From the NCBI RefSeq assembly GCF_004519315.1, contig NZ_SOZE01000002.1, forward strand, positions 124,001 through 188,000: a stretch of DNA of 64,000 bases, written 5' to 3'. Origin of the DNA: Mucilaginibacter psychrotolerans (GTDB lineage Bacteria; Bacteroidota; Bacteroidia; Sphingobacteriales; Sphingobacteriaceae). Each line of letters starts with the position of its first letter. Position 1 is the first letter of the stretch. Below, one piece after another: positions 34,697-42,963 of the stretch. The notes under the pieces are model-generated. The model searched no databases. It worked only from the letters and a program-made list of their open reading frames with translations, and was not told the origin of the DNA. Made by a program: the position numbers and the translations under genes.

Positions 34697-36205
34697 ATGA
34701 ACAAAAAACTGCACGCACTGCTGCTCATCTCCGTTTTTGTAGTAGCAACCTGCGGGCTCATCTATGAACTGATAGCGGGCACATTGGCCAGCTACCTCCT
34801 GGGCGATTCGGTAACCCAATTCTCCACCATTATTGGGGTTTACCTGTTCTCTATGGGGATAGGCTCCTGGGTGTCCAAGTACTTCGAAAAAAATATCATT
34901 TCGTGGTTTATCCAGTTAGAGATATTGGTTGGCCTGGTTGGGGGCACCAGTTCAACCATACTGTTCCTTGTTTTCGAAAGCATCGCCTCGTTCCGCATTA
35001 TACTTTACAGTCTGGTGGGAATTACCGGCATATTGGTGGGCCTGGAGATCCCGCTATTGATGCGCATACTAAAAGACCGGTATGAATTTAAGGACCTGGT
35101 ATCGAAAGTATTTACCTTTGATTATATCGGCGCTCTACTGGCTTCGCTTATTTTCCCCTTGCTACTTATCCCATATCTCGGGCTGGTAAAAACATCTTAC
35201 CTGGTGGGCATTCTTAATGTTGGGGTAGCGCTTATTGTTTGCGTAAGTTTTAAAAAGGAGATAAAAGCCGCTGCATACCTGCAAACAAGTGCAGTTATCA
35301 GCATACTGGCCCTTTTGGTGGGCTTTGTTTATGCGGGTGTTATTACCAATTTTTCGGAAAGCCTTACTTATGCCGATACCATCATCTACTCAAAAAGTAC
35401 GCCTTACCAGCGTATCATCCTCACCAAAAAAGGCAAAGTGCTGCGCTTGTTTTTAAACGGCAACCTACAGTTTAGTTCCGATGACGAATACCGTTACCAC
35501 GAGGCATTGGTGCACCCGGGTTTACAGGCCCTGCCCAACGCACGCAATGTACTGGTAATGGGCGGCGGCGACGGGCTGGCCGTGCGGGAGATATTAAAGT
35601 ACCCCAACATCAAAAGTGTAACACTGGTAGATTTGGACAAAGGGATGACGGGATTGTTCAAATCAAACCGGATGCTGCTAAACCTTAACAAAAGCTCGCT
35701 GCTATCGCCTAAGGTAATGGTGATCAATGCCGATGCATTTACCTGGCTGCGGCAAAATAAAACAAAGTTTGATTTTATGGTGATAGACTTTCCCGATCCC
35801 TCAAACTATTCGGTGGGCAAGCTCTATACTAATTCTTTTTATAAACTAGCCAAGGGCATACTTGCTCCTGGCGGCATTATGGTGATACAGGCAACATCCC
35901 CTTATGTGGCACCAAAGTCCTTTTGGACGGTTGATACCACTCTGCGTTCGGTGGGTCTGCATACCATCCCTTATCATAATTACGTACCATCCTTTGGCGA
36001 ATGGGGGTATATTATGGCTACAGAAAACCCGGTATACAAAAAGCCATCAATGTTTTTGCCGGGGATGCGCTTTATCACCAAAGAAAGCCTCGACCTGATG
36101 TTTTACTTCCCCAAGGATATGGCCAAAGTACAAACAGAGGTTAATAAGTTAAACAACCAGGTGCTGGTAAAATACTTCGAAGATGAGTGGTCGTCCGTTT
36201 TATAA
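34697..36205 (+). CDS. speE: Membrane-fused polyamine aminopropyltransferase (spermidine synthase-like)
   Basis: A 502-residue protein with two parts. Residues 1-225 form about seven membrane helices (VFVVATCGLIYELIAGTLAS, TIIGVYLFSMGIGSW, ITGILVGLEIPLLMRIL and others). Residues 230-480 are a spermidine-synthase methyltransferase-like fold: TPYQRIILTKKGKVLRLFLN, YHEALVHPGL, VMGGGDGLAVREIL (about 289-293 GGGDG), TLVDLDKGM and the catalytic-Asp block VIDFPDPSNYSVGKLYT (about 361-377). The active-site residues look intact, so aminopropyl transfer from decarboxylated AdoMet is possible. The amine acceptor could be a polyamine or a membrane-linked group. The end overlaps the next gene by 23 nt. 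Confidence 0.88.
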   Translation: MNKKLHALLLISVFVVATCGLIYELIAGTLASYLLGDSVTQFSTIIGVYLFSMGIGSWVSKYFEKNIISWFIQLEILVGLVGGTSSTILFLVFESIASFRIILYSLVGITGILVGLEIPLLMRILKDRYEFKDLVSKVFTFDYIGALLASLIFPLLLIPYLGLVKTSYLVGILNVGVALIVCVSFKKEIKAAAYLQTSAVISILALLVGFVYAGVITNFSESLTYADTIIYSKSTPYQRIILTKKGKVLRLFLNGNLQFSSDDEYRYHEALVHPGLQALPNARNVLVMGGGDGLAVREILKYPNIKSVTLVDLDKGMTGLFKSNRMLLNLNKSSLLSPKVMVINADAFTWLRQNKTKFDFMVIDFPDPSNYSVGKLYTNSFYKLAKGILAPGGIMVIQATSPYVAPKSFWTVDTTLRSVGLHTIPYHNYVPSFGEWGYIMATENPVYKKPSMFLPGMRFITKESLDLMFYFPKDMAKVQTEVNKLNNQVLVKYFEDEWSSVL

Positions 36206-37865
36206 ACGCGGGGGCTTTGTAAACACGCTGAGCCGCCGTTCGTTCCTGCTAAAGGCCGGTATTATCACAACGGGGATCCTTTTAAACGGCTGTATCCGCA
36301 GGCTTAAACCAAACGGCGCTTATAAAAACATCAAAGGCAGCATGAAGGGGCCAAATGCCAAAGCAGGGCATATCCTGCGCGATAAACTGCCCTTACCGGC
36401 ACCCATTGGCAACCGAAAAGTAAAAACCCTTATTATCGGCGGTGGCATCTCGGGTCTGTCGGCAGCGCGCTGGCTAAAAAGGCAGGGTTATAACGACTTC
36501 GAACTGCTGGAACTGGAAGACCATGTGGGTGGTAATTCGCATTCGGGTAAAAACGGCGTATCACCTTACCCGCTTGGTGCGCATTACATCACCATAGCCA
36601 ACAATGACGACACCCTGCTCACTGGTTTTTTACAGGATTGTGGCGTAATTATCGGATTTGAGAACAACCTCCCGGTTTACAATGATTACTACCTATGTTT
36701 CGACCCGGAAGAGCGCCTGCTCATCAACGGCCAATGGCAGGAAGGCATAGTGCCCGATTTTGGCCTGCAGCCAGGCGATAAGGCGCAGATAAAGCAGTTT
36801 TTCGCACTGGTAGATGAGCTAAAAAAAGCAAAAGGAAACGATGGTAAATATGCCTTTGATATCCCGATAGATAACAGTTCGGCCGATGAAAAGTACCGCG
36901 CCCTGGATAGTATTACTTTTAAAGAGTACCTCCATCAGCAAAAGCTTACCTCTGTTTACCTGCACTGGTATTTAAACTATTGCTGTAAAGATGATTACGG
37001 GCAGAAGATAGATAAAGTATCGGCATGGGCAGGGATGCATTACTTTGCCTCGCGCAGAGGCAAGGCCGCAAATGCCGATACTAACGCCGTATTAACCTGG
37101 CCCGAAGGGAATGGCTGGCTAACCAAAAAATTGGCCGCCGATGCAAGTGGCCATATCATAAAAGGCCATATGTGTTATAGTATAGCCCATAATGCCCAGG
37201 GTAAAGTAGTTACCTCCATTTACGATATAGCCAAAGGCACTACAAGCCTTATAACGGCGGATAATGTTATTATGGCTACCCCTCAGTTTGTCAATCAACG
37301 GCTTTTTAAAGACCATATAATAAGGCCTGTTGATTACGCCAGCCTGAATTATTCCCCCTGGTTTATTGCGAATATTACCGTTAATAGTTTGCCACAGGCA
37401 AAAGGCACTGGCCTGTGCTGGGATAATGTGGCCTACGATACGCCATCGGTAGGGTATGTAAATGCCGGGCAGCAAAGCGTTAAGCTAACCGACAATAAAA
37501 GGGTTTTAACCTGGTACCTGCCATTATGCGACCACGAGCCACGCATAGCGCGACTGGCCGCTTATACCCGTACTTACGAGCAATGGATGGACATAATGAT
37601 GCCTGAGCTGGAATACATGCACCCGGGTATTACCGATGCTATTGAAAACGTTGAATGCTGGGTGTGGGGCCATGGTATGATATACCCGGCTGTAAACCAT
37701 ATTTGGGGAGCAAACCGAAAGGCAGCGCAACAGCCGGTAAATAACAACGTCTTTTTTGCCAATACCGATCTTAGCGGGATTTCTATTTTTGAAGAAGCAT
37801 TTCACCAGGGCATCCGTGCCGCCAGCCAGGTTTTAGCCAACTATGGAAAACAAGCTATCACATAA
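36183..37865 (+). CDS. FAD-dependent amine oxidase-like lipoprotein with Tat signal
   Basis: A 560-residue flavoprotein. The N-terminus has a twin-arginine motif SRRSFLLK (17-24), a hydrophobic stretch (AGIITTGILL) and a lipobox LNGC with Cys37, so it should be folded with FAD, exported by Tat and lipid-anchored. FAD-binding GGGISGLSAARWLKR (86-100) and ELEDHVGGNSHSG follow, as in amine oxidases and phytoene desaturase relatives; the C-terminal FAD block is FANTDLSGISIFEEAFHQG. It lies between the aminopropyltransferase and a membrane protein gene, with 23-nt overlaps at both ends. Oxidation of a polyamine product is a plausible but unproven role. Confidence 0.82.
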   Translation: MSGRPFYKRGGFVNTLSRRSFLLKAGIITTGILLNGCIRRLKPNGAYKNIKGSMKGPNAKAGHILRDKLPLPAPIGNRKVKTLIIGGGISGLSAARWLKRQGYNDFELLELEDHVGGNSHSGKNGVSPYPLGAHYITIANNDDTLLTGFLQDCGVIIGFENNLPVYNDYYLCFDPEERLLINGQWQEGIVPDFGLQPGDKAQIKQFFALVDELKKAKGNDGKYAFDIPIDNSSADEKYRALDSITFKEYLHQQKLTSVYLHWYLNYCCKDDYGQKIDKVSAWAGMHYFASRRGKAANADTNAVLTWPEGNGWLTKKLAADASGHIIKGHMCYSIAHNAQGKVVTSIYDIAKGTTSLITADNVIMATPQFVNQRLFKDHIIRPVDYASLNYSPWFIANITVNSLPQAKGTGLCWDNVAYDTPSVGYVNAGQQSVKLTDNKRVLTWYLPLCDHEPRIARLAAYTRTYEQWMDIMMPELEYMHPGITDAIENVECWVWGHGMIYPAVNHIWGANRKAAQQPVNNNVFFANTDLSGISIFEEAFHQGIRAASQVLANYGKQAIT

Positions 37866-38913
37866 ACAGCCCTGGTTGCATTCGCCGGTTATTGATGGGG
37901 TTTTTATCCTGTCGCCACCGTTTGTGGCTTTGCTGCTGGTTGTTTGCTTTCCCGCGCAGTTCCAGGCATCATCTACCATTCCGGTTTATTATTGGTTGTT
38001 TTTAGTGGTTTTTATTGATGTTGCACATGTGTACAGCACGCTATACCGTACTTATTTTATTCGCGGTGCCTTTAAAAAAGATGCTTTTTTGATTGCCGTA
38101 CCTATTGCCTGTTATATAGTTGGTGTATTGCTGCACAATTATGATGGAATGCTTTTTTGGCGTACGTTGGCCTACCTGGCAGTTTTTCATTTCATACGAC
38201 AGCAATACGGATTTATGCGGCTCTATTCCAGGCAGGAAAGTGACAAACACTGGTTCAAGGTTATAGATAAGATAGCTATTTACACCGCAACTATTTATCC
38301 GCTTTTTTACTGGCATTTTGAAGGGAACAGAAACTTCAGCTGGTTTGTGGAGAATGATATCCTGTCGTTCCACTCGCCCTTGCCCCTTGGTGCGGGTTCG
38401 GTTTTATATCTTTTAATTATAGTCCTTTATGTAGTAAAAGAGGGGATTTATATCATCCGTACCAAAGAATTTAACGGGCCGCGCAACTTGTTAATTGCGG
38501 GCACATTCCTATCCTGGTATTTTGGCATCGTATATTTTAACGGCGATATGGCTTTTACCACCCTTAACGTGGTGTCGCACGGGATACCTTATATGGCTTT
38601 GATATGGATCTTTGAGAAAAAGAAACAGGTAAAAAACAGCAACCCTGGTAGCCTTATTATAAAATACACCTTTAGCAAATATGGAGGAGTACTGTTTTTT
38701 GTGCTGCTGCTGGCCCTGCTCGCCTACATGGAAGAGGGCCTCTGGGATGGAATGATCTGGAAAGAGCACGGTACCGTCTTTAAACTTTTCTCCAACTTGC
38801 CAAAAATAGGCAACGAACAAATGTTGTCACTCGTGATTCCATTGCTTGCTTTACCGCAGTCGACACATTACATATTAGACGGCTTTATTTGGAAAGTTAA
38901 CAGAGAAAAGTAA
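37843..38913 (+). CDS. Polytopic membrane protein with conserved-looking histidines
   Basis: A 356-residue integral membrane protein with eight or nine helices (PFVALLLVVCFPAQFQ, VYYWLFLVVFIDVAHVYSTL, FLIAVPIACYIVGVLLHNYD, LLIAGTFLSWYFGIVYF and others). His residues recur at helix ends: DVAHVYSTLYRTYF, LAVFHFIRQQYGFM, VVSHGIPYMALIW and ALPQSTHYILDG. This pattern can bind a metal or haem, as in membrane di-iron enzymes, but I cannot assign a family. It is the last gene of the cluster and overlaps the flavoprotein gene by 23 nt. Confidence 0.7.
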   Translation: MENKLSHKQPWLHSPVIDGVFILSPPFVALLLVVCFPAQFQASSTIPVYYWLFLVVFIDVAHVYSTLYRTYFIRGAFKKDAFLIAVPIACYIVGVLLHNYDGMLFWRTLAYLAVFHFIRQQYGFMRLYSRQESDKHWFKVIDKIAIYTATIYPLFYWHFEGNRNFSWFVENDILSFHSPLPLGAGSVLYLLIIVLYVVKEGIYIIRTKEFNGPRNLLIAGTFLSWYFGIVYFNGDMAFTTLNVVSHGIPYMALIWIFEKKKQVKNSNPGSLIIKYTFSKYGGVLFFVLLLALLAYMEEGLWDGMIWKEHGTVFKLFSNLPKIGNEQMLSLVIPLLALPQSTHYILDGFIWKVNREK

Positions 38914-38981
38914 AGGCGCAAAGCCGCAACTTTTCTGAAACCCAGTTATTGTTTGTTCCGGTGGGGCTGCCTACAAACCAG

Positions 38982-39015
38982 AAAGCCCCGAATCGAGAGA
39001 TCGGAGGCTTTTTGC
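38982..39015 (+). terminator. Terminator of the polyamine cluster
   Basis: AAAGCCCCGAATC (38982-38994) pairs imperfectly with GATCGGAGGCTTT (38999-39011), followed by TT. It lies about 70 nt after the last cluster gene. Confidence 0.65.
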
Positions 39016-39118
39016 GTTTGGGCTTTTGAAGCAGTACACAATATCATTCAATAAAAACATTTTATGTAATTTGCCCCTTCTTCGGACGTTACAGCATCCG
39101 GACTGTGGACTTTTACTC

Positions 39119-40342
39119 ATGATGAACCCATACCAACAAAAACGTGCCTGGAAATATTCGTTACTTGCCTTTGCGGTGGTTATTGCCAGTGGTTCGTTAC
39201 TTTATACCAGCTACCTGGTACGCAACATTGCCAAATCTGAACGTACGCGGGCACAGGTGTGGGCATTGAGCATGCGGCAGATGATGTCTTCTGACGATAA
39301 CGATTTCCTCAACTATGTATTCGCTGTGCGCGATAGTTCGGTTGTGCCCTCGCTGGTGGTAAATGCCAAGGGCGAGTTTCAGCTTACCCGAGGGTTGGAT
39401 ACCACCAAAACCTTTATTAAGCTTGATGCTGCAGAGCTTAAGCTTAAGCATCAGAAGTACGACCCAGGTTACTTTAAAGATGAGCTGGAATATATGAAAT
39501 CCCAGCACGAACCGATACAGTTAACCATCTTAAACGAGCGCTGGTTGGTTTATTATAAAGATTCGCCCCTGCTTACACAGTTAAAAATATTCCCATACAT
39601 TCAATTATCCGTGATCGCCATATTTTTGATGGTTGCCTATACGGCGTTCAGCTCGTCGCGAAAATCTGAGCAGAACCAGGTGTGGGTAGGCCTTGCCAAG
39701 GAGACTGCCCATCAGTTGGGTACGCCTATATCCTCTTTGATGGCATGGATAGAACTCATCAAAGACAAGTTTGATGCGGAAGACGACCCGCTGCTGGCCG
39801 AGATGGGGAATGACGTAAAACGGCTGGAGATAGTGGCCGACCGATTCTCTAAAATAGGCTCGAAGCCAAAGCTGGAGACCCACCCTGTGTATGATGTGGT
39901 GAAAGATTTTGTAGATTATTTTAAAGTGCGCGTAAGCGATAAGATCAGCTTCGAACTTACTGGTAACCAGCATTTGTTAGCCGGCCTCAATATCCCGCTG
40001 TTTGATTGGGTGCTTGAAAACCTGCTGAAAAACGCCGTTAATGCTATAGACGGTACCGGTAGCATTAAAGTGGTTATCAGCGGCAGCCGGGCAAAAAAGC
40101 AGGTTTTTATCGACGTATCTGATACCGGCAAAGGCATACCCCGCTCTAAATTCGAAACGGTTTTCCAACCGGGGTACACTACGCGCAAGCGTGGCTGGGG
40201 GCTGGGGCTATCGCTCACCAAGCGTATGATACAAAACTACCATAACGGGCAGATATTCGTGCGCGATTCGGAGCTTGGAAAAGGCACCACATTCAGGATA
40301 GCATTAAAAAGTTTAACAGATGATACAAAGGCCACAACCTAA
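39119..40342 (+). CDS. Sensor histidine kinase (orphan)
   Basis: A 407-residue kinase; ATG 39119 or 39122 is the likely start (MMNPYQQKRAWKYSLLAF), since the frame upstream enters the terminator region. TM1 (about 13-35), a periplasmic domain of about 120 residues, TM2 (about 160-178), a HisKA domain with His198 in AKETAHQLGTPISSLMAW and an ATPase domain follow: N box LENLLKNAVNAID, G1 DVSDTGKGIPRS, G2 RGWGLGLSLTKRM. No response regulator gene is adjacent. The start of the DinB-like gene overlaps its end by 23 nt. Confidence 0.88.
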   Translation: MMNPYQQKRAWKYSLLAFAVVIASGSLLYTSYLVRNIAKSERTRAQVWALSMRQMMSSDDNDFLNYVFAVRDSSVVPSLVVNAKGEFQLTRGLDTTKTFIKLDAAELKLKHQKYDPGYFKDELEYMKSQHEPIQLTILNERWLVYYKDSPLLTQLKIFPYIQLSVIAIFLMVAYTAFSSSRKSEQNQVWVGLAKETAHQLGTPISSLMAWIELIKDKFDAEDDPLLAEMGNDVKRLEIVADRFSKIGSKPKLETHPVYDVVKDFVDYFKVRVSDKISFELTGNQHLLAGLNIPLFDWVLENLLKNAVNAIDGTGSIKVVISGSRAKKQVFIDVSDTGKGIPRSKFETVFQPGYTTRKRGWGLGLSLTKRMIQNYHNGQIFVRDSELGKGTTFRIALKSLTDDTKATT

Positions 40343-40832
40343 CCAATACCCGGTATTTGCCGGCACTTACGTAAACATGGTACCCGAGGGTGCCGATGTG
40401 ATGCAGCTACTAACCGATTCACTTACGCATGCTTACGATTTGTTCACCAGCCTGCCCGAAGATAAGCACCTGTATGCTTATGCCGATGGCAAGTGGACGG
40501 TAAAGGAAGTGCTGGGCCACATCATAGATACGGAACGCGTGTTCGCTTTCAGGGCTTTTTGTTTCTCGCGCGAGCAAATCGTACTGCCGGGTTTCGATCA
40601 GGACATTTACGTAAACAACACCGATTACAACAGCCGCAGCCTGGCCGAGCTAGCCGAAGAGTTTAGGGTTACCCGCCAATCTAACCTGTACGTTTTCCGC
40701 AACCTGACAGAAGAGCCGCTAAACCGCAGCGGGACCGCCAGCGGCAACTACCTTACCGTGCGCGCACTGCTATTTATGACAGCCGGGCACGAGTTGCATC
40801 ACCTGCGGATACTAAAAGAACGGTATTTATAA
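40320..40832 (+). CDS. DinB family protein (DinB_2 type)
   Basis: A 170-residue four-helix-bundle protein. Helix ends carry the likely metal ligands: EVLGHIIDTERVFAFR (His near 66), and GHELHHLRILKERYL at the C-terminus. Similar YfiT/DinB_2 proteins include bacillithiol transferases and mycothiol isomerases; activity here is unknown. Translation may be coupled to the kinase gene, which it overlaps. Confidence 0.82.
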   Translation: MIQRPQPNQYPVFAGTYVNMVPEGADVMQLLTDSLTHAYDLFTSLPEDKHLYAYADGKWTVKEVLGHIIDTERVFAFRAFCFSREQIVLPGFDQDIYVNNTDYNSRSLAELAEEFRVTRQSNLYVFRNLTEEPLNRSGTASGNYLTVRALLFMTAGHELHHLRILKERYL

Positions 40833-40833
40833 A

Positions 40834-40871
40834 ATTAAAAAGGGTAACGCAATGCGCTACCCTTTTTAATT
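40834..40871. terminator. Bidirectional terminator
   Basis: ATTAAAAAGGGTA pairs with TACCCTTTTTAAT around a short GC-containing loop (stem about 40834-40847 with 40857-40870). It serves the DinB-like gene and the convergent DUF6249 gene. Confidence 0.85.
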
Positions 40872-40888
40872 TGTAAGCTTTTTCAGGC

Positions 40889-41260
40889 TTACCCTTTATC
40901 GTTATTGTAAAGCTCTTTTTTCTCGATACGGTAAGATAAGATCAACCCTAAGCCCCCAAAGATTGCTATTAAGGCAAAGTAGATGGCTGCGTTCTGATCG
41001 TCGTAACGGTCTGCACCTGCAAAAACGGTACGATCAAGCAAGAAGGCAAGGAAAAGGCCAAAACCTGCACCAACCAATAGTAAACCCCATTTTAAGTTTT
41101 GATATGGCGCTGGTTGTGGTTTATAACTGCGAGGATCCATCCCTCTTTCAATCATTGCCATTTTTTCGCGCCTGCTCAAATAAATTGTTCCAAAAATTGT
41201 GGCAAAAAGACTTATGATTGCTATGATGCCTGCCAGTACGCCTAAAGTTGCGGTTCCCAT
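40889..41260 (-). CDS. DUF6249 membrane protein
   Basis: A 123-residue membrane protein with three helices (LGVLAGIIAIISLFATIFGT, LKWGLLLVGAGFGLFLAFLL, AIYFALIAIFGGLGLILSY) and the family block REKMAMIERGMDPRSYKP after the first. The family is frequent in Bacteroidetes next to ECF sigma genes; here an ECF sigma gene is divergent, 276 nt away. Function unknown. The gap between them (41261-41536) contains only an AAATCTAAAATCGTAAATTT-like low-complexity tract. Confidence 0.75.
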   Translation of the reverse strand: MGTATLGVLAGIIAIISLFATIFGTIYLSRREKMAMIERGMDPRSYKPQPAPYQNLKWGLLLVGAGFGLFLAFLLDRTVFAGADRYDDQNAAIYFALIAIFGGLGLILSYRIEKKELYNNDKG

Positions 41261-41536
41261 GATATTATAATTTTATATGTGTGTGTTTTTGTTTGCCAAT
41301 GCACCACCACGGTGTATTTGTAAGCTATGACCACACGCTTTTTAAGCAGGTTACAGGTAAGGGAGAAAATATTTTAGCATTTAGATTTACTATTGTAGAT
41401 GTAGCATATAATAGTAGGAGAAGGATATAATGAACGTCGTGCGGATAAACGAACCAAATCGTGATTCGTAAATCTAAAATCGTAAATTTAACCTGTAACC
41501 TATTTCCGCGCCATGTAGTCAGAGAGGTTGTATCAT

Positions 41537-42118
41537 ATGCAAAGCAAGCCTTCAGATATCGAATTGATAGAACAAACCCTGGCAGGTAATCAATCGGCCT
41601 ATGCCGATTTGGTTAAACGGCACCAACGTTTTGTTTTTACGCTGGCGCTGCGTTTTACAAAGGGGCGCGAGGACGCTGAAGAGGTTGCGCAAGACTGCTT
41701 CGTAAAAGCTTATCGCTCGTTGGGTAGCTTTCAGCAACAAAGCAAGTTCAGCACCTGGCTTTACAGTATTGTATATACCACCGCCATGACGTTTTTGCGT
41801 AAGAAACGGGTAGATACCTCTTCCATAGACGATGACGAGGCTTATATACAGATAGAAAACAAACCAGGCGCGTATGATGCGCACAACATTGAGAACAAAT
41901 CGAGGTCGTTTTACCTTAACCAGGCCATAGCACAACTATTGCCCGATGATGCAACTATTATTACGCTGTTTTATAAAGGCGAGCAATCCTTAGATGAAAT
42001 AGCACAAACCTTAGGTATAGAGGCAAATACCGTTAAGGTGAAACTATTTAGGGCGCGCCAGCGTTTGAAAGAAAAGCTGGAGCGTAATTTAAAACACGAA
42101 GTTAAAGAACTGATATGA
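41537..42118 (+). CDS. ECF RNA polymerase sigma factor
   Basis: A 193-residue sigma-70 family factor of the ECF type, read from ATG 41537 (MQSKPSDIELIEQTLAG). Region 2: ALRFTKGREDAEEVAQDCFVKAYRSL, then FSTWLYSIVYTTAMTFLRKK. Region 4: LPDDATIITLFYKGEQSLDEIAQTLGIEANTVKVKLFRARQRLKEKL-type block (split by me into -35-binding helix-turn-helix). Its stop overlaps the start of the next gene (ATGA), a membrane protein that looks like its anti-sigma factor. Confidence 0.93.
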   Translation: MQSKPSDIELIEQTLAGNQSAYADLVKRHQRFVFTLALRFTKGREDAEEVAQDCFVKAYRSLGSFQQQSKFSTWLYSIVYTTAMTFLRKKRVDTSSIDDDEAYIQIENKPGAYDAHNIENKSRSFYLNQAIAQLLPDDATIITLFYKGEQSLDEIAQTLGIEANTVKVKLFRARQRLKEKLERNLKHEVKELI

Positions 42119-42627
42119 ACAGTATAGATGAACAACTTTGGAGCTACATTGATGGTACCTGCAGCCCGGCAGAGCAGCAGGCCATAGCGCAGCTTATTGC
42201 GCAGGACGAGGCCCTGCGCATACAGTATAACGAACTGCTGAAACTGAACGAGGAATTCAGTACAATGGAACTTGACGAGCCATCGATGGCTTTCACTTAC
42301 AACGTAATGGAAAATATCCGTACGGAAAACGCCATGCAACCACTTAAAGCAACCATCAATAAGCGGATAATATGGGGGATAGCGGCATTTTTTATTATCA
42401 CCATAGCGGCGCTGCTCATATTTGTGTTAACGTCTGTTAACTGGAACGCTGGCTCGGCTGTGGCAATCGACATCAACATAAAAATGCCCCAGCAATTGGA
42501 TGCATCTCACATCAAAAGTTTTTTTTCGGGCTCGGTATTAAAAGGCTTCCTGTTTTTCGATGTGGTAATAGGCCTGTTCCTGCTGGATACCTATCTGCGC
42601 AAACGGCAGGGGATAAAACAACACTAA
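42115..42627 (+). CDS. Probable membrane anti-sigma factor
   Basis: A 170-residue protein coupled to the sigma gene by a 4-nt overlap. The first 80 residues (IDEQLWSYIDGTCSPAEQQ, an N-terminal helical domain) resemble zf-less anti-sigma domains. Two membrane helices follow (IIWGIAAFFIITIAALLIFV and VLKGFLFFDVVIGLFLLDTY), with a short periplasmic loop between them. The anti-sigma role is inferred from the layout. Confidence 0.75.
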   Translation: MNSIDEQLWSYIDGTCSPAEQQAIAQLIAQDEALRIQYNELLKLNEEFSTMELDEPSMAFTYNVMENIRTENAMQPLKATINKRIIWGIAAFFIITIAALLIFVLTSVNWNAGSAVAIDINIKMPQQLDASHIKSFFSGSVLKGFLFFDVVIGLFLLDTYLRKRQGIKQH

Positions 42628-42963
42628 TTGTGTACACTGTTGTACAATTTTCCTGACAAATTGTACAGCCATGGCAAGGGCTCTCAAAACAAGACTCAAA
42701 AAATGGTGCGTTTTGTATCCTATTTGCAATAAAAGTGCGCGTTTAAACACGCAATAGTTTTTGGTACAGTATTTGTAATACACTCAACGGACCGGTAATC
42801 CTTACCGGTTAATTGTGATAAGGTTTAGGTTGAAAGTCCCCCGGAGCAAGTCTAGGGGGCTTTTATTTTTTTAAGGCGATTGAACCTTTGGCCCGCGCGC
42901 AAGTCTATTTCATTTAAAATTCATTCAACAATCATTACCTTAGTAGTAAATTTATACCTGACG
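42628..42963. other. Intergenic region with three hairpins
   Basis: No gene is visible. Dyads: GTTGTACAATTTT...AAATTGTACA (42640-42669), ACCGGTAATCCTTACCGGT (42791-42809) and a terminator-like AGTCCCCC/GGGGGCT hairpin followed by TTTTATTTTTTT (42835-42873). The last lies 210 nt after the anti-sigma gene, so it could end a small RNA or a long 3' UTR. Confidence 0.5.
42835..42873 (+). terminator. Rho-independent terminator
   Basis: AGTCCCCC (42835-42842) with AGGGGGCT (42854-42861, one mismatch) and a long T-rich tail. It precedes the DUF2911 gene by about 90 nt. Confidence 0.75.

Noticed and set aside
39119..40832. Kinase and DinB-like gene as a dedicated signalling pair
   Set aside because: The 23-nt overlap shows cotranscription only; DinB-like proteins are not known kinase partners and nothing in the sequence links them.
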